From an uncultured Collinsella sp. (GTDB lineage Bacteria; Actinomycetota; Coriobacteriia; Coriobacteriales; Coriobacteriaceae): DNA of 64,000 nucleotides. A program made the translations under genes and the position numbers. The notes under the pieces were generated by a model. The model searched no databases, was not told the origin of the DNA, and saw only the letters and a list, made by a program, of their open reading frames with translations. The DNA lies in contig CABUDS010000007.1 of NCBI GenBank assembly GCA_902490405.1, positions 12,849-76,848 on the forward strand, written 5' to 3'. Within the stretch, counting starts at the first letter, position 1, and each line of letters opens with the position of its first letter. Positions 58,701-64,000 of this stretch are shown piece after piece.

Positions 58701-59414
58701 CTACAGTCCGTACTTCACGACGACTCGGTTGATGCGGCGACACCAAGGCTTGTACAGGGCGACCAAAAACACGCAGGTCGCAAGGCCGTGCGTGATATCG
58801 AACGGTACGGCGGTGGCAAGACGCGCCATGGCACCCGCCCACGTGAGCGGTTGAACAAAACCGATAATGTCGTAGGCGTTGATCACAACGCCGTACAGCA
58901 AACCCGAAGCAAAGCCGTAGGTCAGCAGCGCCGGCATACGCACGGTGCCATCGGCGCGATCAAAAGCGCCGGCATGTGCCAGCGCACCGCCAACGTATCC
59001 CACGAGCCCCCAGGCATACATCTGCCACGGCGTCCACATGCCCTGTCCAAAAAAGAAATTGCTGGTCAGCGCCGCCAGCGCGCCAACCATAAAACCATTG
59101 CGGCGGCCAAGCGTCGCCCCCGCGATAATGGCGATGGCACTCACGGGTTTAAAGTCGGGAATGGGGCCAAACAAGATGCGCCCCGCCGCGGCCAACGCCG
59201 CCAGAACCAGCGTTGGCATAATCTGGCGCAGGCCCGGTCGCGACGCCTCGTAGCCTGCAAAGAACAGCGCAAGCACCAGCGCCACCACGACAAGCATGGC
59301 GAGCGCCGCCTGCTCGACGCCCGCCAGCAACGCCGCAGCCATCACGGCTGGCACCGCCAGCAGCAGCGGTATCTCCTGTTTTGCGAGTAGGCGCACGATG
59401 CGATAATCCGCCAT
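58701..59414 (-). CDS. ECF transporter substrate-binding membrane subunit (S component)
   Basis: A 237-residue protein with about six membrane helices. PDFKPVSAIAIIAGATLGRR and SNFFFGQGMWTPWQMYAWG fall in the ECF S-component family; related proteins include the cobalamin carrier CbrT, but the vitamin cannot be fixed from this sequence. It starts a few bases after the EcfA stop codon and completes a dedicated T-AA-S operon. The ATG at 59412-59414 is preferred over a longer frame that would overlap the ATPase gene by 70 bases. Confidence 0.82.
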   Translation of the reverse strand: MADYRIVRLLAKQEIPLLLAVPAVMAAALLAGVEQAALAMLVVVALVLALFFAGYEASRPGLRQIMPTLVLAALAAAGRILFGPIPDFKPVSAIAIIAGATLGRRNGFMVGALAALTSNFFFGQGMWTPWQMYAWGLVGYVGGALAHAGAFDRADGTVRMPALLTYGFASGLLYGVVINAYDIIGFVQPLTWAGAMARLATAVPFDITHGLATCVFLVALYKPWCRRINRVVVKYGL

Positions 59415-59418
59415 CCCA

Positions 59419-61062
59419 TCACGCCCTATAAAACACGTTGTCGGCAAAGAAGTCGGTCGGCGGCTCCATGCAGGCGATCTCGCCGCCAAACATCATAGCA
59501 ATGTCATCGGCAACCTGCTCGGCAAAATCCAGATCGTGCGTGGCCATAATGACGGTGCCGCCAGCCTTCGCATGGTCACGCAGGGCGCGGGCGATAATGC
59601 AGCGACTTGCCAGGTCAAGGCCCTTGGTGGGCTCATCAAGCAACAGCAGCTCGGGGCCGATCAGCAGCAGCTTTGCCAACGCAAGCAGCTGGCGCTGTCC
59701 GCCCGAAAGATCGTAGGGGTGGCGCGTCTCCAGGCCGTCCAATCCCAGTTGCGCCGCACGCTCCCGCGCCAAGTTCTCGTCATATCCGCAGGTCGAGGCC
59801 CATTCCATCAGCTCGTCGCGCACCGTCTCGGCAACCAGCAGGGCCTTGGGGTTCTGCGGCAGCAGCGCAGCCGAGGCCGCCCCGCGCACCATACGACCAC
59901 GCTGCAGCTTGGCAGTCTTGGCCAGCACCGAAAGCATCGTCGACTTGCCGCAGCCGTTTCCGCCCACGACTGCATGCACCGCGCCAGCCGAAAACGACGC
60001 ATCGAGCCCGCGCAGCACCCAACCGCACGCGCGATCGTAGCGAAACCAGCCTTCCGACAGGGTGGTAGCCGACCCAGCGTGCATTTTTTGGAGTATTCTG
60101 CTTCCATCCGTGCGCGGGAAGGCTTCCGAGCCGTTCTCGAGCGACGTTTGCGCCACAAATTCGGACGATTTGTCCAATTCCGAGCTTTTTTTCGCGCTCG
60201 ATACGTCCCCGGGCGGCTCCAGAGAGCCCAAATTGTCCTCACGCCTGCTGAATACTCCGTTTTTTGCACATCGGACGGCACCCCACCCCAACATGTCGTC
60301 GGAAAACAGCGATTCTCGGCGTCCCAAAGAAGCCATATCCGCCACCTCGCGCACGTGACCGTCCTCAATCCGGTACGCACATGTCGCGTATTCGAGCATC
60401 GGGCGCGGCTGGTGCGTCGCCACAACAACCGTGCAGCCCAACTCGCGATTCACGCGAAACAGCGCATGCAGAAAACTCTTCTCGGCAACGGGATCCAGTT
60501 GGGACGTAGGCTCGTCGAGCAGTAGTACGCGCGGGCGCAACGCCAGCACGGCCGCCAGCGACAGCAGCTGCTTGCGTCCGCCCGAAAGCGTATCGGTATC
60601 GCGGTGGAGCCAATCCTCCAACCCAAAGAAATAGCTGGTCTCGGCCACGCGACGGCGCATCTCGTCGCGCGACATACCTAAGTTTTCCAGGCCAAACGCC
60701 ATCTCGTGCCACACGGTTTCACACACGATCTGGTTCTCGGGATCCTGAAACACATAGCCCATGCGCTCTGCGGACGCCCGAACGTCCATATCGGCAACGC
60801 TCTCACCCAGCACGCACAGCTCGCCGGCGCATTCGCCCATCGGCGCGATCTCGGGTTTGAGCAGCGAGAGCAGCGTCGACTTGCCCGACCCGGTACCGCC
60901 AACGAGCAGTGCAAACGCACCTTGGGGAACAGACCAGTCGAGCCCGTCGAGCACCAGCGCCTCAGCCCCGGGGTAGGTAAAGCTCAGGCCCCGTACCTCA
61001 ATCGCCGGAATATCCGGGCCGCACGCCGCGCCCGACACCAGGCCCCTATCCAACCGAGCCAT
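59419..61062 (-). CDS. ECF transporter ATPase with two fused ABC domains (EcfA-EcfA')
   Basis: A 547-residue protein with two complete ATPase domains. Domain 1 (about 20-250): Walker A GGTGSGKS, signature LSGGRKQL, Walker B VLLLDEPTSQLD, VATHQ. Domain 2 (about 335-545): GGNGCGKS, LSGGQRQL, LLLLDEPTKGLD, MATHD. It powers uptake of a vitamin or metal together with EcfT and the S component. The linker (about 265-328) is encoded by a palindromic repeat-like DNA segment and is Ser/Glu/Lys-rich. The ATG overlaps the EcfT stop (TGATG). Confidence 0.93.
   Translation of the reverse strand: MARLDRGLVSGAACGPDIPAIEVRGLSFTYPGAEALVLDGLDWSVPQGAFALLVGGTGSGKSTLLSLLKPEIAPMGECAGELCVLGESVADMDVRASAERMGYVFQDPENQIVCETVWHEMAFGLENLGMSRDEMRRRVAETSYFFGLEDWLHRDTDTLSGGRKQLLSLAAVLALRPRVLLLDEPTSQLDPVAEKSFLHALFRVNRELGCTVVVATHQPRPMLEYATCAYRIEDGHVREVADMASLGRRESLFSDDMLGWGAVRCAKNGVFSRREDNLGSLEPPGDVSSAKKSSELDKSSEFVAQTSLENGSEAFPRTDGSRILQKMHAGSATTLSEGWFRYDRACGWVLRGLDASFSAGAVHAVVGGNGCGKSTMLSVLAKTAKLQRGRMVRGAASAALLPQNPKALLVAETVRDELMEWASTCGYDENLARERAAQLGLDGLETRHPYDLSGGQRQLLALAKLLLIGPELLLLDEPTKGLDLASRCIIARALRDHAKAGGTVIMATHDLDFAEQVADDIAMMFGGEIACMEPPTDFFADNVFYRA
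60079..60269. repeat. In-frame palindromic element inside the ECF ATPase gene
   Basis: GTGCATTTTTTGGAGTATTC on the plus strand (60079-60098) and GTGCAAAAAACGGAGTATTC on the minus strand (60250-60269) form terminal inverted repeats of a 191-bp segment. The centre has GGACGATTTGTCC and related pairings. It encodes the linker between the two ATPase domains. Confidence 0.6.
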
Positions 61063-61949
61063 CAGCCAAACCTCTTCTCATCAATCGCGTGCAACGCGCA
61101 AGGCAGCACCATCCAGGCAGCGTACACGACATAGCCCGGCCACGGCGCCGGCACCGAGAGCTGCGGATAAAACGAATACTGCGTCGTCGCGGTCCACGCC
61201 ACTGCCACCGTGACCACGCCAAACAGCGCAAGCCCAACCAGCGCGGCAACGTCGCTGCGCCCCAGCCGATACCGCGCATACGTCGTACGACGCGTCGCGG
61301 CACCCCACCCGCGCGAGCGCATCGCGTCCGCGCGCTCCAGCGAATCTTCCATGCCCCAGCCCATCAACACGCTCGACGCCCGCAGGCGCGAGCGTACGGG
61401 GTCGGCCGGCGCGCGGCCCGGCACATCAATCGCATCCTGCACCGCCAGCACCGTACGACCGCGGCGCAAAAACTGCGGGATAAGCCGCATGCACATCGAG
61501 ATCATGAGCGCAATCAACGGTGCGGCATTACCCAGCAGCGCGAGCACCTTGTCGTATTCGAGCATCGACGCCGCGGCCTCAAACCACAGCACGCTCGCCA
61601 CAAACAGCCCGCCCATGCACAGGCCGTATACCATGCTCTCCAGATACACCGCGCGCATACCAATACGGAACAGCTCCGTCGAGCCCGAGGCGCTAAACAG
61701 CGGGTTGACCAGTGCAATGATCAAAATCACCGGCAGCTGCCAGCGAAGCGCGCCCAACGTGCGGGCAGCCCCGCGCGTCGCAAATCCATACGCCAACCCG
61801 CCCGCGAGCGACAGCGCGATCAGCACCGGTTGCATCGAGAACATGGTGAGCCCCAGCGTCAGCACCATGTAGAGTGCCGGCACCGCCGGATGCGACATCG
61901 CGAATGCCGCGACGGGCTCGTTGCCCGATTCCTCTCGCATGATATCCAC
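61062..61949 (-). CDS. ECF transporter transmembrane subunit (EcfT/CbiQ-like)
   Basis: A roughly 295-residue membrane protein of the CbiQ/EcfT family, with five to six helices and the cytoplasmic coupling motif region RLRASSVLMGWGMEDSLERADAMRSRGWG (split here as two Ala-Arg-Gly coupling helices). It links the S component to the fused ATPase encoded next. The N-terminus is uncertain: the frame is open to 62120, but the Arg/Trp-rich upstream part looks non-native, and the GTG at 61947-61949 has GAGGG five bases upstream. Starts at 61940, 61961 or 62093 are possible. Confidence 0.8.
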   Translation of the reverse strand: MDIMREESGNEPVAAFAMSHPAVPALYMVLTLGLTMFSMQPVLIALSLAGGLAYGFATRGAARTLGALRWQLPVILIIALVNPLFSASGSTELFRIGMRAVYLESMVYGLCMGGLFVASVLWFEAAASMLEYDKVLALLGNAAPLIALMISMCMRLIPQFLRRGRTVLAVQDAIDVPGRAPADPVRSRLRASSVLMGWGMEDSLERADAMRSRGWGAATRRTTYARYRLGRSDVAALVGLALFGVVTVAVAWTATTQYSFYPQLSVPAPWPGYVVYAAWMVLPCALHAIDEKRFG

Positions 61950-62148
61950 GGGCACCCTCATCCCCTCGCTCAAACGCCAACGGCGTAGCGCCGCCGGCGC
62001 CATACACAACCAGCGCAAACGCCGCGCCCGCGGCACCGACATCGGCCGCCATGCGTCAATCGTTACGCGCTCATCATATGCCTGCGGTATCATATTGCGC
62101 CGTGTATCGTTTCCAAACACACGTCTCTATAACGTAACAGGAGATCAC

Positions 62149-63561
62149 ATGGACGCAACCGCAATTATCCTCGCTGCCGGCGAGGGCACCCGCATGAAGT
62201 CGAACCACTGCAAGGTTTCGCACAAGATCCTGGGCAAGCCCATGGTTCAGTGGATCGTCGACGCCACCATCAAGGCCGGCTGCAGCCGCGTCGTGGTCGT
62301 CATCGGCAGCCACGCCGACGAGATGCGCGCCCTCATCGACGGCGCCTACGCCAACAGCGCCACCAAAGTCGAGTGCGTCGAGCAGACCGAGCGCCTGGGC
62401 ACCGGCCACGCCGTAAAGGTCGCGCTCGAGGCCTGCGGCATCACGCAAGGCCCCGTCGTCGTGCTCAACGGCGACCTGCCGCTCATCACCGCCGACACCG
62501 TCGCCAAGTTCGCGCAGACCGTCGCTACCGGCGAGCTCGCCTGCACCGTCATGACCATGACCCCGCCTGACCCCTTCGGCTACGGCCGCATCAAGCTGGG
62601 CGCCGACGGCCAGATCGAACGCATCATCGAGCAGAAGGACTGCACGCCCGAGCAGGCCGCCACGCTGCTGGAGTGCAACGCCGGCTGCTACGCCTTCGAC
62701 GGCGCGCAGCTCGCCGCCCACATTAACGAGATCGGCAACGACAACGCGCAATCCGAGTACTACCTGCCCGACATGCTCGAGATTCTCAAAAGCCACGGCC
62801 AGGCTGTCTCCATCTTCCACTGCGATGACTACCGCGATGGCCTGGGCGTCAACAGCCGTATCCAGCTCGCACAGCTCACCGCTATCGCGCGCGACCGCAT
62901 CAACGAGCACTGGATGGCCGAGGGCGTTACCTTCATCGACCCCACGCAGGCCTGGATCGGCCCCGATGCCACCATCGGCCGCGACACCGTCGTGTGGCCG
63001 CAGACGCACCTGATCGGCCACGTCACCGTGGGCGAGGAGTGCCAGCTCGGCCCCAACAGCCGCCTCACCGACACCACCGTCGGCAGCGGCTGCACCATCG
63101 ATGAGACCATCGCCATCGAGGCCGTCATCGAGAACGGCGTCGACTGCGGCCCGCGCGCCTACCTGCGCCCGGGCACCCACATGCTCGACGGCTCCAAGGC
63201 CGGCACGCACGTGGAGATCAAGAAGTCCACGATCGGCGAGGGCTCCAAGGTGCCGCATCTGTCCTACATCGGCGACACCACCATGGGCTCCGGCGTCAAC
63301 GTGGGCGCGGGCTCCATCACCTGCAACTACGACGGCGTGCACAAGCACAAGACCGTCATCGGCAAGGACGCCTTCATCGGCTCCGACACCATGATGGTCG
63401 CGCCCGCCCAGATCGGCGACGGCGCACTCGTGGCTGCAGGCTCCGTCATCACCGAGCCGGTCCCGGCAGACGCACTCGGCCTGGGCCGCGCCCGTCAGGT
63501 AAACATTGAGGGCTGGGCCGCCGATTACCGCCGCCGCCTGCACGAGGACGACGAGGTATAA
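62149..63561 (+). CDS. glmU: Bifunctional UDP-N-acetylglucosamine pyrophosphorylase / glucosamine-1-phosphate acetyltransferase
   Basis: A 470-residue enzyme that makes UDP-GlcNAc for the cell wall. The N-terminal uridyltransferase has LAAGEGTRMKS, HKILGKPM, QTERLGTGHAV and VLNGDLPLI. The C-terminal left-handed beta-helix acetyltransferase has hexapeptide repeats and RAYLRPGTHM, with GAGSITCNYDG. Full length. AGGAGA precedes the ATG at 62149; a TATAAC -10 lies at 62128-62133. prs follows on the same strand after a terminator, a common glmU-prs order in Gram-positive bacteria. Confidence 0.97.
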   Translation: MDATAIILAAGEGTRMKSNHCKVSHKILGKPMVQWIVDATIKAGCSRVVVVIGSHADEMRALIDGAYANSATKVECVEQTERLGTGHAVKVALEACGITQGPVVVLNGDLPLITADTVAKFAQTVATGELACTVMTMTPPDPFGYGRIKLGADGQIERIIEQKDCTPEQAATLLECNAGCYAFDGAQLAAHINEIGNDNAQSEYYLPDMLEILKSHGQAVSIFHCDDYRDGLGVNSRIQLAQLTAIARDRINEHWMAEGVTFIDPTQAWIGPDATIGRDTVVWPQTHLIGHVTVGEECQLGPNSRLTDTTVGSGCTIDETIAIEAVIENGVDCGPRAYLRPGTHMLDGSKAGTHVEIKKSTIGEGSKVPHLSYIGDTTMGSGVNVGAGSITCNYDGVHKHKTVIGKDAFIGSDTMMVAPAQIGDGALVAAGSVITEPVPADALGLGRARQVNIEGWAADYRRRLHEDDEV

Positions 63562-63576
63562 CGTTTTACCAAGCAC

Positions 63577-63611
63577 AAAAGGAGCTGCTCCATGGGGGCG
63601 GCTCCTTTTTC
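63577..63611 (+). terminator. Terminator of glmU
   Basis: AAAAGGAGC / GCTCCTTTTT stem with a 15-base loop and T-run, 16 bases after the glmU stop codon. Confidence 0.8.
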
Positions 63612-63753
63612 TATCGTGACCTGCGCAACCGGATGAGTGGTCGGTTCGTGTCCGTTGGCGGTAAAGACGTTATCAGGACCCGATAAACCCCGCCGCGCGG
63701 TTACAATGCAACAAGGCATCTATATGGCATTCGATGTATAAAGGAGAAGGGTA

Positions 63754-64000
63754 ATGCCGATTAATGATCCCGAGAAGTCGGAGAATATGCGCAAGTCCAT
63801 CCGCGTGTATTCCGGTTCCTCCAACCGTCCCCTCGCTCAGAAGATTGCTGAGTACCTTGGGGTCGAGCTTTCGGGCCTTACGCTAAAGCAGTTCGCCAAT
63901 GGTGAGATTTACGCCCGCTACGACGAGACCGTCCGCGGCGCCGACGTCTTCCTGATTCAGTCCGTGGCCGGCGGCAACGTCAACGACATGCTCATGGAGC
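63754..64000 (+). CDS. prs: Ribose-phosphate pyrophosphokinase, N-terminal part (gene runs off the window)
   Basis: The first 82 codons of PRPP synthetase, which makes phosphoribosyl pyrophosphate for nucleotide, histidine and tryptophan synthesis. IRVYSGSSNRPLAQKIAEYL, LKQFANGEIYARYDETVRG and VFLIQSV are typical of the family N-terminus. AAGGAGAAGG lies just before the ATG, and a TACAAT -10 lies at 63702-63707. The catalytic loop and PRPP-binding site fall outside the window. Confidence 0.93.
   Translation, partial: MPINDPEKSENMRKSIRVYSGSSNRPLAQKIAEYLGVELSGLTLKQFANGEIYARYDETVRGADVFLIQSVAGGNVNDMLME

Noticed and set aside
61950..62120. Frameshifted N-terminus of the EcfT gene
   Set aside because: Another frame there has codon-like GC at third positions, but its product joins to nothing recognisable. 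An overlong open frame with a later real start is simpler.
62074..63576. 500-codon open frame on the minus strand
   Set aside because: It is antisense to glmU, with an Asp/Gly/Val-rich shadow product.

Overview
The window looks like chromosome of a high-GC Gram-positive gut actinobacterium of the class Coriobacteriia, most plausibly Collinsella. This is an inference from gene content (Ech-type hydrogenase, an NRMT-like transporter next to an MgtE-like protein, ECF transporter, type III pantothenate kinase), not from a marker gene. Most genes lie on the minus strand in short, tightly spaced operons with GGAGG-like ribosome binding sites.

Layout. 1-3.6 kb: nucleoside/ribose salvage (rbsK, nucleoside hydrolase, LacI regulator) and the start of a sugar isomerase-like gene. 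3.8-6 kb: cell-wall O-acyltransferase. 6-9.2 kb: an NRMT-like Nramp relative in an operon with an MgtE-like sensor protein, behind a long structured leader. 9.5-17.8 kb: a degenerate polysaccharide deacetylase, PRC-barrel, YtxH, CNNM/CorC-type and hemolysin-III proteins, a membrane-anchored hydrolase and a DUF362 ferredoxin. 18-27 kb: an FtsX/LolD-type ABC system, a second ABC exporter (one ATPase, two permeases) and a divergent NarL-type two-component system. 27.8-33.4 kb: a group 4 [NiFe] hydrogenase (Ech-like) operon with its two large membrane subunits fused. 33.7-48.3 kb: a small IS3-OrfA-like HTH gene, then a 13.8-kb operon of three membrane-anchored secreted proteins and one 3,628-residue beta-helix-like protein. 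48.6-54.7 kb: FadH-like oxidoreductase, a striking hairpin array, tRNA-fMet, coaX, an AAA/DUF4143 ATPase bracketed by palindromes, and a biotin-ligase-like gene. 54.7-64 kb: folP-folK fusion, sirtuin, exonuclease III, ECF transporter, glmU and the start of prs.

How it fits together. The hydrogenase probably couples ferredoxin oxidation to H2 formation and ion translocation. The NRMT/MgtE pair and the CNNM-type protein suggest concentrated Mg2+ handling within 9 kb. The operon at 34.5-48.3 kb looks like one secreted surface assembly and is the best candidate for an undescribed system.

The non-coding DNA is unusually organised. Four palindromic repeat families occur: (i) six tandem hairpins with an 80-81-bp period and an exactly 27-nt interior (50.8-51.3 kb); (ii) nested palindromes of fixed length, 154 bp (three copies) and 160 bp (two copies), at two distant loci; (iii) GGGGAC-type palindromes at the 3' ends of three genes; (iv) CTATTCCTC palindromes around the DUF4143 ATPase. 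A fifth palindrome lies in frame inside the ECF ATPase gene. No CRISPR array, rRNA, complete insertion sequence or prophage was seen. Functions come from motifs read by eye; no database search was possible.
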